Assembly: GCA_020637395.1 (NCBI GenBank)
Contig: JACJWA010000001.1
Location: forward strand, 1,364,001 to 1,428,000
Length of the DNA: 64,000 nucleotides
From: Calditrichota bacterium
GTDB lineage: Bacteria; Electryoneota; RPQS01
Reading direction: 5' to 3'
Below are positions 45,170 through 54,000 of the stretch, piece by piece. Position numbers and translations under genes: made by a program. How positions within the stretch are numbered: position 1 is the first letter of the stretch; each line of letters begins with the position of its first letter. The notes under the pieces are model-generated. The model was not told where the DNA came from. It saw only the letters and a program-made list of their open reading frames with translations, and searched no databases.

Positions 45170-46266
45170 TACTGCACCTCCACCAAGCGGGAGCCCGAGG
45201 ACTTGATGCCCCGAACTGCCATTTCAAGATCGTTCGGATTGTTTGCGTTTTCGAGAGCGGACTCGAGGGAAATCACGCCCTTCTTGAAGAGCGAGTAGAT
45301 AGACTGATCGAACGTCTGCATTCCATGAGTACCCTGGTCGTCTTCAATCAGGCCATGAATCAGATTCATCTTGTCCGTCTGCACAAGGCACTCCTTGATT
45401 GCAGCCGTGTTGATCATCACCTCGACCAGCGGAACACGCCCTTTTGCGTCGCTCCGCGGAACGAGCCGCTGAGAAATGACTGCCTGCAGCGAACCCGCAA
45501 TCATGCTGCGAATCTGAGCCTGTTCGTTCAATGGAAAGAATGATATGATGCGATTCACCGCTTCAACAGCATCCAAGGTATGCAGCGACGTCAGCACTAA
45601 ATGCCCCGTTTCCGCAGCCTGTAATGCAATTTTCATTGTATTCTGATCGCGGATCTCACCTACCATGATGATATCTGGATCTTCTCTCAGTGCATGTGTC
45701 AGCGCTGCTAGGAATGATTCGGTGTCAATCATCACTTCGCGCTGAGCGATCAGAGACTTCTTGTTGCTGAATACAAATTCAATTGGATCTTCGATTGTGA
45801 GGATATTGACACTGCGCGTCTGATTGATGTGTTCAATCATTGCAGCCATTGTGGTGGACTTGCCCGATCCTGTCGCTCCTGTAAGCAGGATTATCCCGCG
45901 GCGGTGATTGCACAACTTCTCAACGCTTGCAGGCAGATTGAGCTCAGTGAAGCTGGGGATCTGCGTCTTGATTGCCCGAAATGCAAGCGCGGGGGTGCCC
46001 TTCTGATAGTAGGCATTTACGCGCACGCGTCCATGACCAGGAACAGTCAAAGCAAGGTCCAACTCCTTCTCTTGGACGAACATCTCGAGCTGCTGCGCTG
46101 TCACCGTTTCGTTTAGCAACGAGTTCATTTCGCGTTCCGATACAGGCTCCGGACGTGTGCCGAATAGATTTCCGTCAATCCGAAGCACAGGAACGCTGCC
46201 AACCCGCAGATGCAGATCAGACGCCTTTCTTGTAAAGAGAAGTTCGAGTAGCCCCTTCAACTCCAT
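45169..46266 (-). CDS. Type IV pilus retraction ATPase, PilT/PilU-like (second copy)
   Basis: This 365-residue ATPase has the PilT layout: N-terminal KASDLHLRVGSVPVLRIDG, Walker A GATGSGKS at 130-137, Asp box TIEDPIEF, Walker B IIMVGEIRD, and His box GHLVLTSLHTLDA. The C-terminal region reads AIKECLVQ instead of the AIRxLIRE motif of canonical PilT, which together with the GMQTFDQS tail points to a PilU/PilT2-type paralogue. A canonical pilT lies at 61633-62751. It probably assists or modulates retraction. Confidence 0.9.
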   Translation of the reverse strand: MELKGLLELLFTRKASDLHLRVGSVPVLRIDGNLFGTRPEPVSEREMNSLLNETVTAQQLEMFVQEKELDLALTVPGHGRVRVNAYYQKGTPALAFRAIKTQIPSFTELNLPASVEKLCNHRRGIILLTGATGSGKSTTMAAMIEHINQTRSVNILTIEDPIEFVFSNKKSLIAQREVMIDTESFLAALTHALREDPDIIMVGEIRDQNTMKIALQAAETGHLVLTSLHTLDAVEAVNRIISFFPLNEQAQIRSMIAGSLQAVISQRLVPRSDAKGRVPLVEVMINTAAIKECLVQTDKMNLIHGLIEDDQGTHGMQTFDQSIYSLFKKGVISLESALENANNPNDLEMAVRGIKSSGSRLVEVQ

Positions 46267-46287
46267 TTTGCCCTGCCCTCGCTTTGC

Positions 46288-47445
46288 CTACTGGCCCCTT
46301 AGATCACTGATACGATTCGCCGCGTCTATGTAGTAGCCCGACTCGTGTCCTACCTTCTCAAGATTCTGAATTGCTTCATCTACGTTACCCAGCATCTGGT
46401 GCAACACACCCATCTGATAGAGCAAATCGTCTTGCACTCCAACCTCATATGTGCCGAGTGCGGATTCCTCTTCAAGCAGGCGAAGTGCCCTGTGCGGATC
46501 GTTCGAATTCCGGTAGCACTGGGCCAATTCAATCGTCGCCTTGCCGCGAACGCTTTGGTCACGTCGCGCCGTCTGAAACTCTGTGATCGCCGCATCCCAA
46601 AGTTTCATTTCGGCGTACACGACTCCCAAGTCATAGTGGTCTTTGCCTTGCCCGTCGGGAAGATCTTCCGCCGCCTGGTCCATGGGAATCTCGTAGGCCG
46701 CCTGTTCCGCCAACTGAGACGTTCTGCCCGTAAGGTCATGCGCTGCCTCGAACGTCGGGGCATGAAGAGAGTACTCATTTTCTGTCCCTGAGGCGTCAAG
46801 AGAACTCAATCCAGATTGATCTTCCTCGTACACAGGGCTTTCAAGCATTGGAGAGGGTTCAAGCGATATCTCAGGCTCTACCTGCGGGGTCTCTGCGGTG
46901 ATGCTCATCCGCTCCGACCACGCCTTGACGTCCCGCTCGAGCTCGATATCCTCGAGTCCCGATTCAGTTAGCAGCTGTACGACTTCTTCCGTCAGGTGCG
47001 GATGACGCACTTCAAGAGACATCACCCTTTTGAACCAGCTCTTGCGTTCGGCCGGAAGACTGGATCTATTTAGCTTGATGAATGATCGAAATGCGGCAAC
47101 CGCATCGGCATAGTATTCTAAGCCAAGGTAGGAATCGGACATCGTCAGATGAACACCCGTCTCTTCCGGAACCAGTCGCGCGATCTTTCTGGCGACACCA
47201 AGAGCGTTTTCATGCAGTGCGTCCTGGACATAGCCGTCCAACGCGCGCTGCCAGTTGAGATTTGCGCCAACCTTGTCGCCTGCGCGAAACTGCGTGTCAC
47301 CAAGGAGATTCCACTTCGCGTAGTCCTGTTCATTAGCGGACGCAAGTTCTTCGATCGCCGTCACGGCGTTTTTCCATTTGCCGCTGCGCAGAAGTTTGCG
47401 CGCCTTGGCTTCCGGACTCTTCTGTGTGGTATTCACCAGATTCAT
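46288..47445 (-). CDS. Tetratricopeptide repeat protein of the pilus run
   Basis: The 385-residue soluble protein has TPR-like helices at about 15-150 (KARKLLRSGKWKNAVTAI, YADAVAAFRSFIKLNRSS) and a second set at about 260-380 (DHYDLGVVYAEMKLWDAAITEFQ, ATIELAQCYRNSNDPHRALRLL). A low-complexity acidic linker joins them. No signal peptide is seen, so it should be cytoplasmic. It is not PilF-like, since there is no lipobox. A scaffold role for the neighbouring ATPases or regulators is plausible but unproven. Confidence 0.8.
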   Translation of the reverse strand: MNLVNTTQKSPEAKARKLLRSGKWKNAVTAIEELASANEQDYAKWNLLGDTQFRAGDKVGANLNWQRALDGYVQDALHENALGVARKIARLVPEETGVHLTMSDSYLGLEYYADAVAAFRSFIKLNRSSLPAERKSWFKRVMSLEVRHPHLTEEVVQLLTESGLEDIELERDVKAWSERMSITAETPQVEPEISLEPSPMLESPVYEEDQSGLSSLDASGTENEYSLHAPTFEAAHDLTGRTSQLAEQAAYEIPMDQAAEDLPDGQGKDHYDLGVVYAEMKLWDAAITEFQTARRDQSVRGKATIELAQCYRNSNDPHRALRLLEEESALGTYEVGVQDDLLYQMGVLHQMLGNVDEAIQNLEKVGHESGYYIDAANRISDLRGQ

Positions 47446-47455
47446 GTCTTGTTCC

Positions 47456-49108
47456 TTAACTTATCTGTCGCCAGGCGCCGCGCTGAACTGTGTGCACGCG
47501 CGGTGTTCCCGGAGGCCAATTGCTTGGAATGAGCAGGTCCGTATCAAATCCCCAGTTTCTGCTCGGTGCCGTATAGTAGCTTCCGTATGACCACGCACCA
47601 ACATTTCGGCGGCTAAACCAAAGATCAATAATGCTTCCACGGTACGTGACTGTGCCGCCCCATTTCTCAAGAAACCTAAGCAGATTCTCGAGTCCGCCGC
47701 TGTAACTTCCACCGTCTACGGATGGGACGTGCCCGGTCATGATACACGCGTTCACGCTCATGTTGCTTGGGATTCGCGAGTTCAAAGACAGATTCGAATT
47801 CGCGTCGTTCCAGTTGGGTGACAGAAACGTGATTGCATCGCACAACAGCGCCGAGCCACGCTTGTTCAGAGTATTGTAGTTGCCCCATACATACAATGGC
47901 AAGTCTGTAGCTATGGTTAGCCCCGTGCTTGGAAGCCGCGACGCGTTCTTCACTCGTACTGCAGGGTCCGTGTTTCGATAGTCACTGACATAAATGATGC
48001 CATTGTCCGGAAATGCTGTGTCCGCAAGCATTGCCGAGATGTTGATGTCAATGACATCCATCCAGCGATTCTCGCGGTCATCATAGAACTTGTTAACTGT
48101 ATAGGTGAAATAGCCGCTATTCGCCAACGCATTCCCTGCGCTGTCTGTCAGCACACCATCCACGTAACGCATGCCGGCCTTGTACCAGTACTTTGTTTCC
48201 ATCTGCTGAGCGCCGTCGTTCACCGTGTCAGCCCGCTCCACAATTTCATGCTGATCCGCCGCAGGAGGGAGCGGCAGCCTGAGCGTGGACATCCCGTGGG
48301 CGCGATCCCGCACCTGACCCTGCCACACACTGATGGATTCGGTATCCCAATCTGCGCGCCGATTATCCAGCCAGTATGCCCCGCGCCACATGTTCCGATA
48401 GACACCAAGCTGATCGCGTATGTTCACTGGACCCGGTGGGTCCACGTGACCGCCGTCCTTCCTATGATGCCAGATGGTCCCGCCTGCCGTCACATAGGAG
48501 TTACATGTTATCCCGGACTCTGCACCGATGTAGAGATCCGCGTTCGTGTGTACGCGACCTTCAAACGTCATGGCTGGCCCGGGGAATATCTCGAGATCCT
48601 CGTCATAGAACACGCCGAACTGAAAGAGTGGAATGAACTGATGCTGAATCTCCCGGCTAATCTCGGTAGATGTGCGATTCGACGATGCCCGTGTGTCCAC
48701 TTGATAACGAGTGACAAAGCCAATTAATCCCCTGTAGTCGCCCGTTGAAATGGTCTCTTGCGTCGTGCTGTCCACTTTGGTGATCTCGTAGCGGTCGTAG
48801 ACATAACCTTCCATACTTGGCGACGGCAATGAGTCCAAGTCTGCGTCGCTTGGATCGAGATTGGTCTGCAAGAGGGTCTTCAATTGCTGGGACCCCCATT
48901 CGACCCCTGCCTCAGCAGCATAGAAAGTGCGTGTTTCATCCAGGACGGTTGTTTCGACCTTCGCTGTCCCTATCGAATTGATTGATGCCGTCGTGGCGAC
49001 GAACATCAGACCGGCAAGCATCACGACCGCAGCGATCATGATCATGCCCTGTTGCCGGCCTTTGCCCTTATGCTTGCCCTGCAGTGGTTGTCCATTTTGC
49101 GTTTTCAT
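47456..49108 (-). CDS. PilX-like minor pilin family protein, large
   Basis: From ATG 49108 (AAAGGA upstream) the protein has 550 residues. A basic start is followed by a pilin-like helix (GMIMIAAVVMLAGLMFVATTAS) without the Glu5 of true pilins, and TFYAAEAGVEWG, the Ala-Glu-Ala-Gly motif of PilX N-terminal domains. The large remainder has beta features and short YGSYYTAPS-like stretches. Typical PilX proteins are about 150-200 residues, so this one is strongly expanded. It sits next to PilW- and PilV-like genes and probably forms part of the pilus initiation or tip complex. Confidence 0.82.
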   Translation of the reverse strand: MKTQNGQPLQGKHKGKGRQQGMIMIAAVVMLAGLMFVATTASINSIGTAKVETTVLDETRTFYAAEAGVEWGSQQLKTLLQTNLDPSDADLDSLPSPSMEGYVYDRYEITKVDSTTQETISTGDYRGLIGFVTRYQVDTRASSNRTSTEISREIQHQFIPLFQFGVFYDEDLEIFPGPAMTFEGRVHTNADLYIGAESGITCNSYVTAGGTIWHHRKDGGHVDPPGPVNIRDQLGVYRNMWRGAYWLDNRRADWDTESISVWQGQVRDRAHGMSTLRLPLPPAADQHEIVERADTVNDGAQQMETKYWYKAGMRYVDGVLTDSAGNALANSGYFTYTVNKFYDDRENRWMDVIDINISAMLADTAFPDNGIIYVSDYRNTDPAVRVKNASRLPSTGLTIATDLPLYVWGNYNTLNKRGSALLCDAITFLSPNWNDANSNLSLNSRIPSNMSVNACIMTGHVPSVDGGSYSGGLENLLRFLEKWGGTVTYRGSIIDLWFSRRNVGAWSYGSYYTAPSRNWGFDTDLLIPSNWPPGTPRVHTVQRGAWRQIS

Positions 49109-49124
49109 GGTCATCCTTTGAGGG

Positions 49125-49892
49125 CTATGCTCCTAATCCGAGATTTCGTCCTGCTACCAGGAATCTGTACACTTCTCGATGGTGATTGTCGTACCAGTAT
49201 GTCCCGTCCGGTAGTGACGTATATTCCTGATAGTGACCTTGTTCCTCCTGATCGGAGCGAGTCACAATAGTCATTTCAATTGAAGCCACTTTGAATCGTT
49301 GGCCCGTGGTCAACGTGTAGCCGCCGACTGGAATTGGTCCGGAACTTGGAATCTCGTTTCCGTTTTTGTCGTAGTACCGGAAGAGCAGCGCATCCACATT
49401 TCGTCCGATCACTCTTGCAGTACGCTGACTCCATTCCACCGAATCCCGCTGCCATTCCCAAATGTCCTGCTGCACGCCTTCGTCGTTTCGCCATAGACCG
49501 ATCGTCTCGGTCGTTGAATCATTGTCAACGTCACAGGAAAACACGAGAGAATAGGTGGTCGCGTACTCCAGCGCCTCATGCAGTCCGTTATTCCAGGAAA
49601 TTCCGGGAATGTCGTGATCTATGTCGTTGCTGTCGCCGTCTATGTCTTCTGTCGCAAAGAGGCCGACTAGACGCAGGTCGCGGACCATGCGCATCGCCAC
49701 CATTCGCCCTTCCTTTACCGAGGCCTGACGGCTCTCTTCTTTGGATGCCGAAGCCGCTGCAACATAGTAGAGAGAGAAAAGTGATACCAGAATGACGGCG
49801 CCCAACGTCATTGCAATGGTCATTTCGAGGAGTGAACCTCCGTATGCCCGTTTTGCTGCCCAGCTACCGCCTTGGTGCTTTTGCGGCATCAT
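49125..49892 (-). CDS. PilW-like minor prepilin
   Basis: From ATG 49892 (GGAAGG upstream) the protein has 255 residues. The leader RAYG is followed by GSLLEMTIAMTLGAVILVS, a type III prepilin site with Glu at +5. The soluble part has strands around NDIDHDIPGISW and ALLFRYYDKNG. Such minor pilins prime pilus assembly. It lies 17 bases before the PilX-like gene and overlaps by nothing with PilV, 13 bases away. Confidence 0.85.
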   Translation of the reverse strand: MMPQKHQGGSWAAKRAYGGSLLEMTIAMTLGAVILVSLFSLYYVAAASASKEESRQASVKEGRMVAMRMVRDLRLVGLFATEDIDGDSNDIDHDIPGISWNNGLHEALEYATTYSLVFSCDVDNDSTTETIGLWRNDEGVQQDIWEWQRDSVEWSQRTARVIGRNVDALLFRYYDKNGNEIPSSGPIPVGGYTLTTGQRFKVASIEMTIVTRSDQEEQGHYQEYTSLPDGTYWYDNHHREVYRFLVAGRNLGLGA

Positions 49893-49905
49893 CCTTTCGT
49901 CCTTC

Positions 49906-50286
49906 CTAAAGTTTCGCAATAATAGTCGTTGCTTCCGCGTAGTGCCGGTCATTATCAAAGTACACTTTGATCTTGACGCGCTTCACATTTCCCAAATCGG
50001 TCACATCTCTTTCCTGACGAAAGTCGTGCTGATCGTTCCAGGAACTGCCGTAGCTCCCACTTTCGGAGTCAATACTCGCATAGGGAAGGCTGCGAAGCGA
50101 TTCCATCTCCAATCGTAGCAAACTGTTCGCAGTTTCCATGTGCTCCACGTAGCGGCTTGACTTCTGAATGCCAATAAACGATGACATCACTACCACAAGC
50201 CCGCCCGTGACAATTAGCACGGTCACCAAAACTTCAAGCAGCGACACACCTGCCTGAAGTTTCTGCTTCTTATTCTTGCTTTTCAT
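49906..50286 (-). CDS. PilV-like minor prepilin
   Basis: The 126-residue protein has a basic leader (KSKNKKQKLQAG) and a prepilin helix (VSLLEVLVTVLIVTGGLVVV) with Glu at +5 of the predicted cut after Gly. The C-terminal part is short and beta-rich (VKRVKIKVYFDNDRHYAEA). GGGGGTCAGG precedes the ATG. It is the first of three minor pilin genes and resembles PilV of other type IV pilus loci. Confidence 0.87.
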   Translation of the reverse strand: MKSKNKKQKLQAGVSLLEVLVTVLIVTGGLVVVMSSFIGIQKSSRYVEHMETANSLLRLEMESLRSLPYASIDSESGSYGSSWNDQHDFRQERDVTDLGNVKRVKIKVYFDNDRHYAEATTIIAKL

Positions 50287-50310
50287 CCTGACCCCCTTTT
50301 GAGAAGAGTC

Positions 50311-51057
50311 TTATCGTAACGCCTGAGAAAGTCCGATTGAAACACTCCAATCACCATCTGCACCGGTTGCCTCGCCAGTCAAAGAATACCCATCCGGCAG
50401 GTGCCACTCCAAGCCCACAATCGGGCTGATGGGCTGCTCACTGTCGCTATAGGACTCGCTCCCGGAAGCCAAGGCAAGCTGTTCGCCATTGTAGGACACA
50501 TCGAAGTCTCTTTGACCTGTCAGGTAGGTCTTACCAACTCCAACATACGGAGTCACTTCCGAGACGCGGTAGCCGATGGTCATTGCAGGCGCAATTTCCT
50601 GCCACAAGTATCTGTTTGAAATCTTTCTGCCGGAACGCGTTACCTCGCCCTCTGCCTTGAAACCGAGGTATGAGACGTTTGCATTCACCTCTAGTTTTTC
50701 AGAGATTGCAAAACCGACTCTCATTCCCGCTCCCCAGGCGAACGACGGACTGCTCGAAAAAGCAGAAAAACCGTTTCCGAACTCATCAAAGTCGAGACTC
50801 GCTGCGCCCAGTCGAACAAAAGCGTCGGCGAAGTCCTGGAGTCCGTATCGCCCGGTCAGAAAGAGCCTCCGGCTTTGCGTCCCGCCACGGCCTTCTACCA
50901 TGTCCGCCATGGGAACCTTCAGCTTCGTCTGCTCAACTTCCACTGTCATGCTGGTGACTCGATCACCCACACAGAAGAGCGGGCCGCCAACCATCGCATG
51001 TGTTTCTGCCGCTACTATGAGGACGGCTGCGAAGAGTGCTATACGTTGAATCTGCAT
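50311..51057 (-). CDS. Predicted outer-membrane beta-barrel protein
   Basis: The 248-residue protein has a signal peptide ending near ETHA. The mature part alternates hydrophobic residues in strands with short turns (LFLTGRYGLQDFADAFVRLGAASLDF, WGAGMRVGFAISEKLEVNANVSYLGF, MTIGYRVSEVTPYVGVGKTYLTG) and ends in SIGLSQALR. This is the pattern of an 8- or 10-stranded OmpA-like barrel. It lies 12 bases after the giant Ig-like lipoprotein gene and may anchor or export it (inference). Confidence 0.8.
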   Translation of the reverse strand: MQIQRIALFAAVLIVAAETHAMVGGPLFCVGDRVTSMTVEVEQTKLKVPMADMVEGRGGTQSRRLFLTGRYGLQDFADAFVRLGAASLDFDEFGNGFSAFSSSPSFAWGAGMRVGFAISEKLEVNANVSYLGFKAEGEVTRSGRKISNRYLWQEIAPAMTIGYRVSEVTPYVGVGKTYLTGQRDFDVSYNGEQLALASGSESYSDSEQPISPIVGLEWHLPDGYSLTGEATGADGDWSVSIGLSQALR

Positions 51058-51068
51058 GTGTGCCTCGA

Positions 51069-54000
51069 TTACTGGATGATTTCCTCGTCACGCCCTTCGG
51101 GCATCGCGAGCGAATTGAAAGCTGCCCGAAGCGTAAACGTCTCCGTGAACGCATAGGCCGACCCATAAGCTGCATCAACAGAAATGAGCACCGGCGTTGC
51201 AACATCATCATCGGTGATCGTCAGATTGTTAAAGAAGCTTATCGTATAGCTCGTGTCGCCCGGGCATCCGATCTCGATCTCCGTCGGATACACATTTCCG
51301 GAGCTCGCGCTGAACGATACAACCGTGCCGGCCACCATCGGCCAGTAGTTGAAATCATGCAGGGCAAATCGAATCAGAGCGTTTTCCCCGATGAAAAGCG
51401 TACGTTCGTTCGGGTCCCCGTTTACCGTGACTTCTCGTATGTTCAGGATCGGCTGGCTGTAGTCGAAGATCACATTCGTTGTGGACCACACCCAAACACT
51501 GTCGCCGGTGGCGTCCACTCCAGCAGTCTTCACAAGAAGCTTGGCCACACCATCACGATCAGGTACGTCGCTGCACAGGATGGATGTTCCGAGGTTCGGG
51601 TCCGTGAGCGTGTTCAGCCATCTGCTCACGGTCGGAAGCGGATTTCCGCTATACAGCGTAACCCGTGCGAATCCGGAAGAGTCCGTGTAGCCCGTCCCCG
51701 TGGTGATGACTCCTCCAGACGTCGTGAAATAGACGGCGGTACCGGGAGTCACCGGATTGTTGTAGCGGTCACCGACCAGGCACACAACTTCCACGCTCTC
51801 TCCAACGCGATCCATACCAAACATATTGCACGGAGACGCGCCGATAGCCATGTGACTCGACAAGCAGCCATCCAGGATATTCTCAATGTAAGGAGGCCCG
51901 GCGTAGATCAGAATCTCCGTCGACACGCCGCTGATTCCCTCACACACAGCGCGAACACGAGCCGTCCCAGATACCGTGCCGCTATTGTACGCAACCGTGG
52001 CGGTCCCATTGATTGTCGGAATTGCTCCCGTGCTCGACAGGAAGTCTCCGCCGCCAGGAGAGTTGTTGATATTGAAGAAGACATCTGTGCCGTCCAACAC
52101 GGGATTGTTGTTCGCATCGCGAACCGTTGCCGTGATCAGAAGCGTTTCATTTCGTCCGCTGCCCCGAACACCGACCGAATTCGGCGAAAACGAGAGCTGA
52201 ATACTGTTCGGATCTCCTGGAAGCAAGTAAACCGTGTAATGGCCCGTTGCGCTGCCTGCGGAGGCCGTGATGATCGCCGTTCCGGTTTGAGACGAACTGA
52301 ACGGTACCGTTGCCAATCCCTGCGCGTTCGTCGTGCGGCTCGCCGTTATGTTGCCAATGGTCGTGCTAAACTGCACTTCGACGTTTGGTAGCAAGTGACC
52401 TACTGCGTCGGTTACGCGCGCCGTCACGCTATCCGTTGAGATTCCGTCGGCCGCCAGGCTGTCCACCGTTGCCGACAGTATCACGTTTGACGGATCGCCC
52501 ACTCTGTAGATGATCTGCACACTGTCTCGAACGCTCGGATTGCTTTCCGGCCACGCCGCCACGAAGAATGTGTCAGGAGTCGAGCTCGATACCAGAGTGT
52601 TGTTCGCAACGCCACCGGTCGTTGTCCGGAGATTCTCAAGTGTACCCGACTGAGGCGGAATGCTGAAGCGCACCTGCGTCCCGTTCGGGACAGGATTGCC
52701 ATTTTGATCCGTCACATTCGCGACAAGTGTCGAGCTTGAGCTGTTGTCTGCAAACAGAATCGTCGGATTGGCCGTGAGAGAAATGGTCGTCGGCGTCGAA
52801 GCCGCAAACGTCACTGTTGCCTGAGAGGTCAACGTCTCGCCATAGCTCGCCGATATGAGTGCGGTTCCCGTCTGTGTAGACGCCTGCAATGAGACGCTTG
52901 CCACTCCGCTTTCGTTTGTAGTCGCGCTGTTGGGTATCGTACCGAAGTTTGTTCCAAAGCTTACTTCAGCACCCGAGATCGCGATTTCGGACGCCGTCTC
53001 ATAAACATGCACTTGAATCTCTGACGTGGATATGCCGTCCGCGATGACTAGATTGGGCACCGCGTTCGCGGTCACGGTCACGCCGCGTAGCGTAATCTCT
53101 ACAAATCCTTGTGCTGTCTCCGATGTTGCCATGAGGGTCGACGCGAGATTCGCCGTACGCGCGGAAGGAAGGAAATTAAGCGTCGCCATACCCTGCGCAT
53201 TTGTCATCGTCGTGACAGGTGTGTAGCTGAATCCGCTCGCAGTCCATGTAACCGGAGCTCCGGACAGCGCAACGCCCATCGCGTCCGTGACAATCGCGCT
53301 TACGGAAACACTGCTGATGCCATCCGCACGTACTGATGTATGCTGAGGAACCACCGACACTGACTGCGGCGTCGGGGCGTACATGTTCACTTCCACAGTG
53401 TCCGACAGCTGCGAGCCAATATTGCAAATGACTTCCGCGATGCCGCTACTTGACGCAGCGGTGAGACTCGCCGTCGCAACACCGGATGCGTTCGTCACGG
53501 CACTGGCGGGTATGATGCCCAAGCTTGAGCCAAACGTCACCGCCATGTTCGGAATAGCAACCAAGCTGGTCGTTTCTCGCACGTGAACCTGAATCGAGTT
53601 TGACGATGCGCCGTTTGCGGGCATAGCGGAGTACTGCGCGCTTGCCTGAATCGTCACACCGCGAGTATTGATTGTGACCGAATCTGATGCGGACTGCGTG
53701 TTCACGCGAATGATCGTTTGACCGTCGGATACATTGCCAGCGCTGCGGAACGTATTGGCCGCAAGACCCTCGCTATCGGTGTAAGTCGTACCACTAAGCA
53801 GACTTCCTGTACCGACAGTGCTCCAAACAACTGGAACGTTGGGAATCGGTGAACCGCTCTGATCAATCAACCTGCAGATCAGAGCACTTGTGCTCATACC
53901 GTCTGCGAGAATGGAACTCGCAACCGAGGACAACTCGAGTGCAGACGGTGAAGGCGAGAACAGGTTGATCGCAACGGTATCTCGCAGCTGATTTCCATAG

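Noticed and set aside
51036..52391. A 451-codon open frame on the plus strand opposite the giant Ig-like gene
   Set aside because: It is basic, rich in Arg and His, and has no domain pattern; it mirrors the repeat codons of the real gene.
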